NCBI GenBank assembly: GCA_034096865.1
Contig: JAWQFJ010001269.1
Coordinates: 45,964-109,963, forward strand
DNA length: 64,000 nt
Origin: Theodoxus fluviatilis
Taxonomy: Eukaryota; Mollusca; Gastropoda; Cycloneritida; Neritidae
Reading direction: 5' to 3'
This document shows positions 44,069 through 56,520 of this stretch, piece by piece. The notes below the pieces were generated by a model. It was not told the DNA's origin, did no database searches, and saw only the letters and a program-made list of their open reading frames with translations. The translations under genes were made by a program, and so were the position numbers. The stretch's first letter is position 1, and each line of letters opens with the position of its first letter.

Positions 44069-44131
44069 GATCTGCTGAACTTTGATGATCCCCTCAATGT
44101 AGAAGCTGCAGACCAGTTTATTAGAGACAAA
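44069..44131 (+). CDS. UBE2F: UBE2F penultimate exon
   Basis: The acceptor ACTGTTTTCAG is followed by 63 bases encoding DLLNFDDPLNVEAADQFIRD and K, then a GTAAGT donor. It matches the UBE2F segment D-L-L-N-F-DDPLN-EAA...RDK near the C-terminus. The exon boundary falls on a full codon. The preceding exons, with the catalytic Cys and the WGLNSLFT-type segment, are absent from the window. Confidence 0.92.
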
Positions 44132-44154
44132 GTAAGTTGCTCATCTTACAGGGT

Positions 44155-44623
44155 ATTTTGGAGTAAGGGAGTGAGTGTGTGTGTTGTGTGTGTGTTATGT
44201 GTGTGTGTGTTTATTGTGTGTGAGTGTGTGTGTTGTGTGTGTGTGAGTGTGTGTGTCTGTGTGTGAGTTTGTGTGTGTGTGTGTTGTGTGTGTGTTATGT
44301 GTGTGTGTTTATTGTGTGTGAGTGTGTGTGTGTGTGTGTGTGTGTTGTGTGTGTGTCTGTGTGTGAGTTTGTGTGTGTTTGTGTACGCGCAAGTGTATAT
44401 GTGTGTGTGTGAGTGTGTGTGTGTGTTGTGTGTGTGTGAGTGTGTGTGTTTGAGTGTGTGTGTGGTGTGTGTGTGTGTAAGTGAGTGTGTGTAAGTGTAT
44501 GTGTTTGTGTATGTGTGTGTGTAAGTGTCTGTGTGTAAGTGTATGTGGGAGTGAGTATGTGTGTGTGCGTGTGTGTTTTTTTTGTGTAAGTGTGTGTGTG
44601 TGTAAGTGTGTGTGTATGTGCGA

Positions 44624-44658
<35 letters not shown>

Positions 44659-44905
44659 AGATGTGTGTGTGTTGTGTGTGTAAGTGTGTGTGTGTGTAAG
44701 TGTATGTGTTTGTGCATGTGCAAGTGTAAGTGTGTGTGTTTGTGTGTGTGTGTGTGTTTGAGATGTGTGTGTGTTGTGTGTGTAAGTGTGTGTGTGTGTA
44801 AGTGTATGTGTTTGTGCATGTGCAAGTGTAAGTGTGTGTGTTTGTGTATGTGCGGGTGTATGTGTGTGTATGTGTGTGTGTTTGTGTATTTGTACACTCG
44901 CATGT
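44155..44905 (+). repeat. (GT)n-rich tract, about 750 bases
   Basis: GTGTGT is interspersed with GAGT, AAGT, TTGT and ATGT variants, including an internal duplication (the block with GAGATGTGTGTGTGTTGTG occurs twice, 44657 and 44759). It starts about 25 bases after the UBE2F donor. Cys/Val and His/Thr frames are artefacts. Confidence 0.93.
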
Positions 44906-45084
44906 AAATGTGCAGGCATTGCCTTTCTGCTGAGCAGGATTGAGTGTCTTGTTGCGTTGAAGTGCTTTTCATGTGCACTTCTTTGCAATTCTGTGTCCAG
45001 ATGATCCCTACTGTCACCCAAATGTTATCCAAAGTGCACAATTTACACAGAGAGCTGTCATTTGCCACGATCAGGAATTTACAA

Positions 45085-45419
45085 CAAAAAAAGATGTAGT
45101 TATGGTAACCTAACCAACTCTTTTATTTTTCCTGCTGACCCTAAACTTTTTAATTATCATGAAAAAAAATGAAAAAAAGAAAGAGATGTACAGTAATCAA
45201 TGATATGTTTGCTGTCTCATCTTCTCTGCCTCAGAGAATCCACTATTTAATTTCTTTAATAAGTATTTACAGTGAAATAAAGTTTGGTTTATGCTCAATC
45301 TGGCCTCTTTTAAAAATGAAAAAAGAAAAGAAAAAAGTTGAGGCAAACCTACTGACCCGCCCCGACACCCCCCACCCTTATTTTGTTGTTGCCATGTTAC
45401 CTTAACCACGGTTTTTTGG
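45085..45419. mobile_element. MITE-like repeat, GTTATGGTAAC family (complete)
   Basis: It begins AAAAAAAGATGTAGTTATGG and ends CCATGTTACCTTAACCACGG, giving imperfect inverted ends of about 25 bases. It is the best copy of the family also seen at 1676, 10201, 19148 and 28235. It is in the last UBE2F intron. Confidence 0.65.
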
Positions 45420-45512
45420 GGTGTGCCATGAATGTTTTATTTGTCTGTAATTCCTGTTTAATTTCACCACTGTTCCATCCACTGACTCTCACGATGTTGT
45501 CTGACCTTGCAG

Positions 45513-45569
45513 GAGGCCTTCAAGGCCAAGGTTCAGGACTACATTCAGAGCTTCTGCCCTCGGCGATGA
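45513..45569 (+). CDS. UBE2F: UBE2F last exon
   Basis: The acceptor TGACCTTGCAG is followed by EAFKAKVQDYIQSFCPRR and a TGA stop at 45567-45569. It matches the E-x-F-x-x-KV-x-DYI C-terminus of UBE2F and is in frame with the exon at 44069-44131. The human protein ends in a short K-R-Y-A-R-type tail, and here the tail is SFCPRR. Confidence 0.92.
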   Translation, partial: EAFKAKVQDYIQSFCPRR

Positions 45570-48480
45570 TCCCTACCCTGCCATTCTCCGCAGAACCCCG
45601 CTTCCCTCCTCACTCCTCCTAGGCTGTGGTGCTGCTCGACCATCGTCCCAGCAGGAAGGAAGAACCTCTCCCGCTTGTCTTTCCCCACCTGTCTTTGAAT
45701 GGGGGGGGGTCCTGCAGGCTCCTGTCTCTCCCTCCACTTGGTCTGCCTCATCGCCGGTGCTTCCATGTTGGTGTCACGTGTCCAGGGACTCTGCCACAGT
45801 GACAAACTTTCCAGGAATTTCTGGTCCAGACTGACGGATCCCACCACGGATGGCGGATGGCAGCTTGTTGAGAAGTGTCGGAAGACAGGCTGTGCTTTTC
45901 AGTTGGCGTAGCAAGATGGGATGTAGTGTGCTGGTGATGCCTAGGAAACGATTGTGGAATTTTTCTTGGGGAGTTCCCGAAGACTTAATAATTGCAGAGC
46001 AGCTCAAAGGTGGAGAGTTGCATAGATGACTGAAAATGTGAACTACGGAAACCGAGTTCCTGCAGATGCACTGAAGCTGACAGGAGAGGTTGATTGGATG
46101 CGGAAAGGCGAACAACCTGGGGTTGATTTTTGAAGTAAATATTTTTTTTTTCATAATGATATTCTGCATGTGTTCCTCTCTTCCTCCCCCGTCTCAAAAC
46201 AAGACAACAGTTGTGACAACACAGGGAACCAACTCCAGCAGCAAGGTGCAATGCCTGATGGATTTGCTGACATAACACGTGATAAGAATATAGGGTCTTC
46301 AACAGAACAGACCTGCCTTTTCTTGGAACTGGAGTCAGTACTGTGGGCCTTTGGCACGGAATAAGATCCCGACGGTCTGCAAGTGACAGATTGTTGTCGG
46401 CATCATCGTCAACTCCAACCTAGTTTGTGAGGGAACTGCATCTTCAATAATGCTGCCTCTCACCTATTTATGGACAGTTTTTCTTCTTTGATTTTGTATG
46501 GAAAGAATTGTGGCAGTTGAATCCTCACCACACGTTAAGCCAAGCTTTGCTTTTGATTCCTGTTTCTGTATCATTGGATGTTAAATAAGAAGTCCCCAGT
46601 TTTTTCTCTCTTTGACTTTCTGCAATTTAAGTGTGGAAGTTTTTCTGGGCTGATTGTGAAAGTGTGTCCAGCTGTTGTCTGAGAAGATGACATGTTGAAG
46701 TTTTCACCACTTGCCAAGCTGGCAAATGTCAAAGTTTGCAGCTGCTGAATACATGGTTTTCTTGTGTCTTCTATGACTGAAGCGCTAGGCCTGTCTGTCA
46801 TGTTACAAGCTGTTTAGTCCTTTGATGTTTAAGTAAGTTATTGTGAGTACATGCAATGCAGCTGCACACTGTTGGTTAATCACAGTGGGCCTTTTTTTAG
46901 ATGCAAACAAAAATAACTCAAACATGTGGGAAACCTTTTACGTGAAAATTTGATGACCAAATTGTTGTTTTCCTCTTTGGTAATGATGCATTAGAATTTT
47001 AGGATCTAGCACAGCAGCGTCCATGTAAAATTGTAACAACAACATCAACTGTATGAAGTGCTTGACGTTTTTTACACTGCTGTGGAATCATTTTTAATGA
47101 AAAACCCTCTTTTTTATCTGGACAATTGCCAAATGACTGTTGATGGTCACCTGCACAGAATAGGTAAGACTGTTTGAAAGATAAACCATAAAAATATAAA
47201 ACAGAGACAGACTGCTGTTTTGTTGTATTTCTTGTTGGTTTCTTCCTTTCCTTTGCACCAACAGTTGTGAAGATTTGCAAAGCAGTACAGCTGCATTGAC
47301 TGAACTTGCTCAAGAGTTTGCTGGACTCTTTGATGCCATTCCACATCTGCATCACCTCCACCCCCACCCCCACCGTTCAAACCTTCCAAGATTAAGGGGA
47401 GACCGATATGGGAGAAGATACTTTTACTGCAGTGAGTTTCCAAACTTGTGTGCATGACAATTCAAAGATATACATGAAAACAAACACTACTTTGGCCTCA
47501 TTAAAAAGAAAGTACATCCTCTGTTAATTATTCAAAATGGCTACCAAATATGTACTTTTCGTCTGTAAAAAAATTTATTTTGCAGCTTAAAAACTATACA
47601 ACAATATTATAATTTTTGTTTCCTTATATTTGTTATTTCAATATCTAAATCTTGTCCCATCTTTTGGGGAAAAATCCAAATACTTTAGTACAGGATAATT
47701 ACAAATTTTTTGGTACTGTGCTTTTTGTATATTTAGCTGCTGACATAAGCGCTAAAATCACAAACCCATGTGACAAGATGTTGCTACATGCTTAAAGTAC
47801 ACACCCTGAAAATTACAGATCTGCACAATGCTCAGAATATTTTCTGCCTAATTTTAAGTTATTTAAAAGTAGTTTTTTAGAAAATGTGAAAAAATGAAAG
47901 CTTGGGAAAACTTGCTTTTTCCAGCAATGCATTTTGAACAGTGCCAACAAAAATTATCAGAGGTGAAAGGCTCTTCACTTGCATTTTAATGTGCTTTCTA
48001 GCATGTTCTAAGTAGAGAGATTATCGCAATTACATTGCAGAGGGTTGAAACAACTAAAGAACGGTCATAAGTCCAAATTGCCAGAAATGTCATTTTGACC
48101 ATTTTCATACCCATATCTCTCTATAACAGTTCATACTCTGTTATAGAGAGACATGTATACTCAATACAAAAGAATCAGCTTTAAAATCCTATGTAGAGGG
48201 GTTCATTATCAATATTTAATGGTATCGTTACAATCTTTTTTAAACATTGAAAATGTTAGTTTCTCATCAGAGAAAACCAGGCTGCAAGGTCACAGCCATC
48301 ATAAACATTTGAAAAACGTCAACAACAAAAAACAAATCACAAACCAAACAAACAACTGGCCAAGTTGATGAAGGAAAGAGCAAGAGTGAGAGGTCGCGTA
48401 GGTCAGCTTGCTAAAGACAACATGGTGGCCTGTATGAAAGCTGTGTGAAGTTGACAGTGTCGGATGTTTAATGAGAAAGC
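45570..48480 (+). other. UBE2F 3' UTR and downstream region, no further gene recognised
   Basis: After the stop codon the sequence is unique-looking and moderately GC-balanced to about 46600, then AT-rich. A TTAAATAAG segment at 46579 is a weak polyadenylation candidate and no clean AATAAA with downstream GT-rich element was seen. A G run lies at 48523-48538. An inverted TCTCTATAACAG/CTGTTATAGAGAG pair lies at 48117-48149. I found no splice-consistent exons. Confidence 0.4.
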
Positions 48481-48739
48481 TGGCTAAAAATCCATGGGTG
48501 GAAATGGGGAGCTCTACAGGATGGGGGGGGGGGGGGGGCAAGAAAATCCCCGGGCTGGAGTGGGTCTTTCATGGGAGAGCGTTGACTGTTCCCTCCAACC
48601 CGCTCCCCGTCTCTGCCTCTCCCCTCCCATGAGTGTTAATCGTATGAAATTTATGTGAATGAGCAGAAGAAATAACTGAAGCTGATTTTTGCACCCACTT
48701 CAATGAAACAGCTGCACAGTGGCCTATGGTTAGTGGGCC

Positions 48740-50280
48740 AAGTACCCCCTGGGGTTGGAGGTCAGAATAGACCCACCGCATCTCCCTGCGAAATTTGCAA
48801 AAGGTGAATAAATGGTGAAATCATGGCATGATTTGCACATGCTCTAAACTAATCCAGTGAGTTTTGTGCACAGTGGCCTTACATAGCCTATAAAGGCTGG
48901 TAGGCCATAAAACTCCATCCTCCATCCATCTAGTGATTTTCGTGCTCGGTGGCCTTGCATAGCCTACAGAGGCTGATAGGCCGTGAAACTGCATCCATCT
49001 GGTGCGCCCAGCTTGTCAGTGAAAGGATCCCAATAAAGCTGTCCATTCTCCTATCCCTGCACAACAGCCGGGGTCCTCTACCCACTGTGCCAGCATGAAA
49101 GTCCTGGAGAGAGAGGAGAGGAGAGACAGAGAGAGAAAGAGGGGAGAGAGAGAGAGAGATGGAGAAAGAGAGGAGAGGAGAGGGGGGGAGAGAGAGAGAC
49201 AAAGGGAGAGATGGACATGCAAACACAGGAATAAACATATAGGCAAGCAGCAGATACACACACATTCTGGCAGACAGAGAAACACGCATGCAGACAGGCA
49301 GGTAGAGAAGCAGACAGACAGGCCGGAAGGAAAACAGGCAGACAGACTGGTAGCGAGGCAGGCAGATAGAAGGGCAGACAGATTAGTTGCCAGGGAAAAG
49401 ATCCAAATAAAGCTGTCCATTCTCCCATCCCTATCCCCCTGTGGGTTCGGGGTAAGAATTGACCTACCGCATCTCCCTACGCGATTCGTAAGAGGTGAAT
49501 GATTAGGGACTTGATTTGCATTTACTCTAAAATGCTTTAGTAATTTTCGTGCTTAGATAATAGACCGTAAAATACCATCCATCCATCCATCTCCCATTCC
49601 TGCACAACAGCCTGGGTCCTCTACCAACTGTGCCAGCATGAAACTCCTGGGGTGCCCAGGTCCTAATTGGTTCAGGGTAAGAATAGACCCATAGCATCTC
49701 CATGTTGTATTTATAAATGGCAAATGGGGAAACTGAGGTAATGATAATAACGGTAATATTTATTTCAATAAAGTTTTTGGTAGGATATTTTTCTTGGGGA
49801 ATTTCACTCCTGGAAATGGCTGTGCAGTGCCCAGTGGCCGGTTTTACTCCACGGTAGGAGAGGCAATGTGGGTGAAGCACCTTGCCCAAGGATGCAACTC
49901 GGGAATGAGCACGGCTTTGAATATTGCTAGCTCTAGCGCTAGCTGCAAGTGACAGCGGGCGAGCGCTCTAGCCACTGGACTGGAGCTCTTACTCCAACTC
50001 CCAGCTCCAGTGATTGTCGTGGCCCTGAACAGCCCACAAAGCTGAATACTAGGCTATCAAACCCCATTCATTCATTCATTCATTGATTCTCAGATCCACT
50101 AACCCACAAAAGTCAACCACAGCATGATCTGTGTAGTGGATATGTGCTCACCACAGGCAGGCTTCCCAGACTGTGGATGTGTATTCTAAGCCACCCAAAG
50201 CAATCCTGTATTGCATTCATGGCTGATAGTCTCTTAAACTCCATTCATCCATCCATCCATCCATATACCCACATACCCAT
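48740..50280 (+). mobile_element. cluster of SINE-like copies with CCAT/CATT tails
   Basis: Members start near 48745 and 49430 (CCCCTGTGGGTTCGGGGTAA). Partial members are at 48930-49005, 49650-49735, 50000-50080 (tail CATTCATTCATT) and 50190-50285 (tail CCATCCATCCAT with CCCA variants to 50380). The tails differ in tetranucleotide type. Between them lies a GAGA/GGCAGACAGACAGG block (49100-49380). Confidence 0.65.
49810..50030 (-). mobile_element. second SINE-like family (tRNA-like segment)
   Basis: The plus strand contains GTGAAGCACCTTGCCCAAGG, then CGGGCGAGCGCTCTAGCCAC and TGGACTGGAGCTC. This is the arrangement of the widespread animal retroposons whose ends resemble a tRNA with its GCGCTCTA-CCACTG arm. 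A related worn piece is at 51195-51270, and the 106/118-bp array also carries part of it. Confidence 0.5.
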
Positions 50281-50399
50281 CCATCCATCCATCCATCTAC
50301 CCACCCACCCACCCATGCATCCATCCATCCACCCATCCATTCATCCACCCACCCACGCATCCATCCATCCATCCATCCAAAGCAACCCAAAAAACATTT

Positions 50400-52600
50400 C
50401 TTGTCTTTTTAAAAGAGATTGCTGCAATCATCTGAAACGTCCAATCAGTCAGATCTTGTGATAAACCCATTTCCAAAACCAGACGAAATTTTCTTTTTCA
50501 TCCCAGTTTTGATAGGCCTACCCAACCCTGTGTAATTGCATCAATCACTTTAAAATAGTGCAGGAATTCGCCCCCTTGGATTGCTTTGGATTGCTTTTGA
50601 TTGCTTTTGATTGCATATCTGTAGTCTGGGAAACCCGCCTTTGCAGTTGGTTACTCTGGCTGGTGAGAGCAGTGTCATAAACTGCATGGATCCATGCACA
50701 GTTGCATCTGTTGCAATTTTCTTTGTCGCAACCTCAATGTTCTCCTTGCTTGCACCAAGAAAGTCAACATTCAAATCCGGTAGTTGTTTAGACCAACCTT
50801 TATTCTCACACTTATATGTCAGCGATATCACAGCGATATATAATCAGTACACAGCAATTCCATCATTGCACTTCACTCTCGGGGCTCGGTCCCATGAGTA
50901 GACCATTGCTGTTATAGCACTCACTGCTTGTCTTCATGCTTTCACACGTTTTATCTGTGCTCTCACCTGTCTTATCTGTGCTCTCACTCATGCACATCCA
51001 CTCATAAGATCTTATATACTTTTTGTGATATCTGTGCCTCTTTCCAACAACCTATTGAATCCTCTGGAAGTCGCGCTAAGCAATGTCATGTGACACTTCA
51101 AAAGCATGTACGCTTTGAGGTAAATAAGCGACCTTGTCGAGGGGATTTGTGTCAAAGCTGGAAACTATATACCGCAATGCTCTAACATTTTCCACACTTG
51201 ACAACACGTTCTTGAGCAAGGCGCCCAATATGCACTGCCTCTTCCCACCGAGACGTAAAACCAGGGGCCTCGCCTGAGACTGCACTAAAAGCATACTGTG
51301 GCATGGGGAACTTTGGATGTAGCTGGGAGCCTGATCGAATTGGATTCAAATGCTCCCCTGGGAGTGCAAACGGTGCTAGCTACCCAGGAGTAAAATTGGG
51401 TACCCGAGGGCAGCAGTTGACACAGTGTGGTGCGATTAATCCTTGATTATAGCCAGGAGCCTGCATTGGGGAACTGGAATTGTCCCCAAGGAGTGGAGTT
51501 AATTGGTGCTGGTACCTAAATGTGTGTGTCTTTTTTGTCACTGTGATTGTTGTAAGTTGCCAGTGACAGATTGGTCAAGCGGTCCAGTGGTCATGAGGTA
51601 AAGTATAATTTGGTTTGAGACCCAGACACAGGATAAAGTTGTTGTACAAAAACCACACCTTTATGTATGTTTCAGTACTTGTCACCATGTGCCTTTAAAG
51701 GATTAAGTGGCCCACCTACCAGGATCGAGTAAAACTGTAAAGTAATCAGAGACCCAGTCGTGGGTTATGGAGAAAAAAAGGCTGCCTTCGCCTTCTCTCA
51801 GATAAGAATGTGGACATAAACTGTATAAAAAGAATTTCGTTTCACATATGTTTCTATCAACTCAAATTACTGCCTCATTCCATCCATTTATTTCCCCATC
51901 CGTTCATCCACTCTATTTACCTGCCCATCCCATCCCTCCTTCCATTCACCCACCGTATCCACGCAGGCTCGTTGGTGGCTGAAGCTGAAGAGGCCAATAT
52001 ATATGGGACTTGCACACCCGCCCACAGTGGCTGCATCTGAGGGGCTGGTCTGTGGCGGCTGGCGCTGACGCTTCACGGTTCTTTCTCCTCAACCTTTGGT
52101 ACTCGAGGTTGGCCCTTCAACTCCTGGGCCTGCCCTGGTCCAGACTTGGGAGTCCTTGGGGTTCCCTGGCAGCCAGATCTAGGGCGTTCGAAGTCTGCAA
52201 TGTAGCCTTAAGTGTTCATGGTGATATCTGATCTGCTGGTGTAACCATGGCTACGGCCGACTTTAGTTCCTCTGGTGAGGCTGGAGCGAATTCCAGCGTA
52301 TCAGGTTACTCATACCATGCCCCTAGCCTGGCGGCGCCTCACCGCTGCAGCACACTGTGGACCTCGATCCTCTTGGGCGGGAAAACAACAGAATTTGACA
52401 TTGGATTGAGCTGTCCAGCATTGGTACGTACGTCTCGCTCCCTTTCCGTATCATTTTGACAGGTAATTAATTGGCTTTTCCCCTATATACATTTTCTTGT
52501 TTGATCACGCCTATCATCATGTCATCATTAACGTTTGGAAGTCGACACTCATCATATGGAATCATGCCATGCACAGCATACGTACGTGCTCCTATATGAG
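50400..52600. other. non-coding stretch, no gene recognised
   Basis: Short open frames only. A direct triplication of GGATTGCTTT occurs at 50577-50610. 52000-52450 is GC-richer with unremarkable frames and no recognised protein. I see nothing definite. Confidence 0.4.
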
Positions 52601-52610
52601 AGAACAGTCT

Positions 52611-52613
<3 letters not shown>

Positions 52614-52699
<86 letters not shown>

Positions 52700-52712
52700 C
52701 TCTCTCTCACTC

Positions 52713-52757
<45 letters not shown>
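52614..52757 (+). repeat. (CT)n microsatellite, interrupted
   Basis: About 140 bases of CT with TCC and TAC interruptions. A second (CT)n follows at 52986-53053. Confidence 0.95.
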
Positions 52758-52763
<6 letters not shown>

Positions 52764-52983
52764 GTGTGAACATAATTACTATTTATCAGGCAGTAAGTAT
52801 TAATTTGAGACTGCATATCCGAGCCCGATTTTGCATTTATACGTAAACACTCGCGCAAACCCTTCCTTTTTCATCATTCTAACTCATCTGTACTTTTTAG
52901 CCAGTAAATCTGTCTCTGTGTTCTGTCCAACCGTCCATTCACCCATCCATTCAACCGTCTTTCTGCTTTAGCATGTGCCTGAT

Positions 52984-53058
<75 letters not shown>

Positions 53059-53350
53059 ACTAGGATTTCATTTCAGTTAAGGAAGAGAGAAAGTAAGTGT
53101 GCAATTTTTCTAGAAGAGTTCATATGACGAGAAATGAGAGGTGAGAGAGAGAGATTCAGAGACGTCAGTCTTAATGACTCGCAAGATTTGGACATGTCAT
53201 TGCCTTAGGAGCCCTGACGAAATGGGACGAGAACGGCCTGTACCAGCAGAAGCCGCATTTAACCTTGCGCTGGAACATGGCAGGACAGCCGTCCGAATCC
53301 AATGGACCATATCCCCACTAAGACCAGGAGAGGCAGATGAGAGGGAGTCA

Positions 53351-53423
53351 ATGATGCCACAGGCCGCGCTCCTCTCCTTTCCCCTCCTCCACCTCCTGCT
53401 CGGTCAACAAAAAATGTCAGACA
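53351..53423 (+). CDS. candidate signal-peptide exon of a short secreted peptide
   Basis: ATG at 53351 opens MMPQAALLSFPLLHLLLGQQ then KMSD, with a hydrophobic stretch like a signal peptide, and ends at a CAGACA|GTAAGT donor (53424-53429) in phase 1. The frame is also open upstream to 53141. It is phase-compatible with the candidate terminal exon at 54991-55130. No family was recognised, and this could be a chance combination. Confidence 0.22.
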
Positions 53424-54499
53424 GTAAGTTATCCGTTTACAATTTGATGATGACCCCATTTATTGCCTTCATCGCCAGTGTACGTGCTGTTCTAAAGCGC
53501 TAGCCATAACTCTCCATTGTGGTCTAAGGGGAGATAACTCACTCAAACCGTGTTCACTTCTACTGGAGAGGAGTACTGTACTTACAATCACTACTCTTAA
53601 ACATGAATAGTGAGGCAGAAACCCTATACTTACCCATGCTCAGTCCCTTGTTTAATTTCGTACTAAACATGGCAATCGGATGGGAAACAGTTGAAAAATC
53701 ACATCTCACTATCTCTCATCCCTCAACCCTGTCTACCCACTCACACTGCAAAACCCTCTATCTCAACTAGCACAATCATATCTACACGATAATAACACAT
53801 GCGTCACAATCAATTGGGATGCTGTAGTACGCTAACTTGAAAAGGCTGAAGTCATACCATCGACCGTTTAGCCTCTACGCTTACGGATAACGGATAAGCT
53901 GGAATATCTTACGAATGAGGAAATGAACAGAACTCACACATGCCATTTCATAGGAGTTACAAGTTCCATCAAATGTGCAGTAATGAAAAGCAATTAATGC
54001 TTAGTTGCATGTGCCTATATTTGAAAACTTCTCTTCCAACATTCAGACTATTCGCTGTACATAACTTCTACCCCGACCGACCAGGGCGCCTCAACTGACG
54101 TGCCTCAGACATCTCGCCGCCTCCCACTCGATCCCCTCACCCCGTTTCAGGGCCGTACTATGTGGTAGAGAGACTATCCAATTCCCACTTAAACAACTGA
54201 CGAAAATTTTCTTTGTAGAGACAAATTTAAAATCTGACAAACTTCTTTACAATACTTGGTCCCCCCTTATGCAGTCATCCTAGATACTTTCATCTGATTC
54301 TAAATTCACTTTGTTTCTATTTTCAACGTGGTATTTCGTTACCATGAATTGATTGTAACATGTGTTATTGTGTGAATGTTGTGTATGATAGAGGGTGGGT
54401 GGGTGGGTAGGGGTGGGGGATGGGATTGGATTTGTTTGTTTGTTTTCTTGCTTTAACAAGGGCTGGATGTAAGATAGGCAGTTCTGCCTACTTCATGTA

Positions 54500-54540
54500 T
54501 TTCCCTTGAAAATTAAAGTTTAATCAATCAATCAATCAAT

Positions 54541-54588
<48 letters not shown>
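54500..54588 (+). repeat. retroposon tail with (CAAT)n then (CT)n
   Basis: CAAGGGCTGGATGTAAGATA, GTATTTCCCTTGAAAATTAA and AGTTTAATCAATCAATCAAT are followed by a CT run. The body resembles 40028-40050, whose downstream tail is GTTCGTTCGTTC, so related inserts carry different tail repeats. Confidence 0.6.
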
Positions 54589-54590
<2 letters not shown>

Positions 54591-54718
54591 TATGTATATG
54601 TCATTGTAGTCACTTCCTTCATGTTCCACATTTAAATTTTGCTTCTCTGGTACACTATCTACCCATTTTAGTATGTTTAAGAAATTGCACATGTATAAAT
54701 CTTGCGATAATTATACTG

Positions 54719-54802
54719 ACTCTCTCTCTCTCCCTCTCTCTCTCTCTCTCTCCCTCTCCTCCTCCTCCTCCTCCTCCTCCTCCTCCTCCTCCTCCTCCTC
54801 CT
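54719..54802 (+). repeat. (CT)n/(CTC)n microsatellite
   Basis: CT repeats pass into about 15 CTC trinucleotides. Confidence 0.95.
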
Positions 54803-54990
54803 CTTTGTCTGCCTCACTTCCTGAGGTCTATTAGCTCCAAAACTTTCTGACACTTTCTTCTATAGCCATACTCTTTATCAATAAACTTCCTGCATATATC
54901 CATATTGAATGAAGAAGCTTTAGTTTTGCTATTTGGAGCTGTGCTTTGTTCACAAATATATCATTCTTATTCACCAATTTGTTTTGACAG

Positions 54991-55130
54991 ATGCTCTCTC
55001 AGAACGACATCAAGTCGAGAGGAAGATGTACACATCTTACCTAGGAGAGTGGCTGAGCTGCTGGCGGGATCGGCAGAAAGGCGGCAAGAGCAACAGACCG
55101 GGCACGCAGACCACCCAACAAAATGCGTAG
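54991..55130 (+). CDS. candidate terminal exon, uncharacterised
   Basis: A strong acceptor (AATTTGTTTTGACAG) is followed by ALSERHQVERKMYTSYLGEW, then LSCWRDRQKGGKSNRPGTQT and TQQNA, with TAG at 55128-55130. The protein-like composition and good acceptor make it a plausible last exon. Joined with 53351-53423 it would give a peptide of about 70 residues. I do not recognise it. Confidence 0.3.
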
Positions 55131-55437
55131 GCAGAAAGTGGAAAGGAAATGAAAGAATGAAATAATTTTTGTGTCTTAGATAGATAGATAGATTTAGCAA
55201 ACCAAACTATCTCTAACCTCAAAGTACAATTAAATCTATAAATCTATGCATATATTTTGAATATACAACTCATGTAACTCATGCGGGTTCTTTTCATGCT
55301 GTGACTGTTTAGTGATAAATTCTAATAAATGTCGTTACTTGTCAATCAATGACTTTGTTTTTCATGTAAGGTTATTTACACTTAGTAAGATATTTCTGGA
55401 ATCTAAATTCAATCTGTACAATTTTTGCCTTCTCTCA

Positions 55438-55508
55438 TTGTGTTTGTGTGTGCTGTGCGCGCTCTGTGTGCATGTGTGTGTGTTTATGTGGATGTTTTTG
55501 TGTGTTTG

Positions 55509-55600
<92 letters not shown>
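55438..55600 (+). repeat. (GT)n then (CT)n microsatellite
   Basis: TGTGTTTGTG sequence leads into about 90 bases of CT. Confidence 0.93.
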
Positions 55601-55603
<3 letters not shown>

Positions 55604-55744
55604 CTGGCCGGGTATGGCTGCTGGAGAATTCTTCTCCTTTTCAAGAAAATGCTACAGTTATTCAAGTGAAGGATTCAAGACAGTTTATCGGGCTTGGACC
55701 GGACCACCCCTGGAACCCATGCAGGTCCTAAGGCAGTAATTCCA

Positions 55745-56170
55745 GGCCTGGAATAGGCAAGGCCTGGATGCCAGGGCTGTTCCAGGGCTGGCCCAATGAC
55801 CATTTCTAGGCTAGTCCAGGGCTGGATGCCAGGGCTGGATGCCAAGGCTGGTCCAGGGCTGGCCCAAATGGCCATTTCTAGGCTGGTCCAGGGCTGGATG
55901 CCAGGGCTGGATGCCAGGGCTGGTCCAGGGCTGGCCCAATGACCATTTCTAGGCTAGTCCAGGGCTGGATGCCAGGGCTTGCCAGGGCTGGATGCCAAGG
56001 CTAGTCCAGGGCTGGCCCAAATGGCCATTTCTAGGCTGGTCCAGGGCTGGATGCCAGGGCTTGCCAGGGCTGGATGCCAGGGCTGGCCCAATGACCATTT
56101 CTAGGCTAGTCCAGGGCTGGATGCCAGGGCTGGCCAGGGCTGGATGCCAGGGCTGGTCCAGCCCTGGTGT
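55745..56170 (+). repeat. GGCTGGATGCCAGGGCTGG complex minisatellite
   Basis: Blocks of GGCTGGATGCCAGGGCTGGT and CCAATGACCATTTCTAGGCT alternate in higher-order units of roughly 80-120 bases, with AATGG/AATGA variants. The repeat stops abruptly at the LINE fragment at 56175. Confidence 0.9.
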
Positions 56171-56174
56171 GCTG

Positions 56175-56520
56175 TCGGGGGAGGCATAGCTGATGGAAGC
56201 GTTCGAGAAGTCGTATTTGGCGACGGTAGAGAACCCACGATTCTGAGCCGTACAGGAGAGTACGGTCAGGACGATTGCTCGATATACGCTGATCTTGTAG
56301 CCTTCTTCACGACTTCAGATGTCTGTTGTTCCACACGCGCCTACGAAGCCCTCCAATTAATTGCGCTGCTCGGTTTGGCCAGTCTGTTGTCAACCTTTCT
56401 GTCCAACTCGGCATTTGATGAGATGATGCATCCCAGGTAGCAAAATTGTTGGACGGGTTTCAGTTCTGACCGGCCGATGGTTATGTGGGGAGGTTGCAAT
56501 TAACTCTTCCTGGGGTGAAG
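56175..56520 (-). mobile_element. degenerate LINE reverse-transcriptase C-terminal fragment
   Basis: On the minus strand, in shifting frames, VQQFCYLGCIISSNAELDRK then VDNRLAKPSSA and LLYGSESWVLYRRQIRLLER can be read. F-x-YLG-x-x-ISS...V-x-NRL-KA and LLYG-SE-W-LYRR are standard LINE motifs downstream of the RT catalytic site. Stops and frameshifts show it is dead. Confidence 0.75.

Noticed and set aside
44146..45068. Thr/His and Cys/Val frames of up to 290 codons
   Set aside because: They are translations of a (GT)n/(CA)n tract in the UBE2F intron. The same applies at 9027, 20449, 30296, 37265 and 61111.
52010..52459. GC-richer frames at 52.0-52.46 kb as a gene
   Set aside because: Frames are short and overlapping, with no conserved motif or convincing splice sites.
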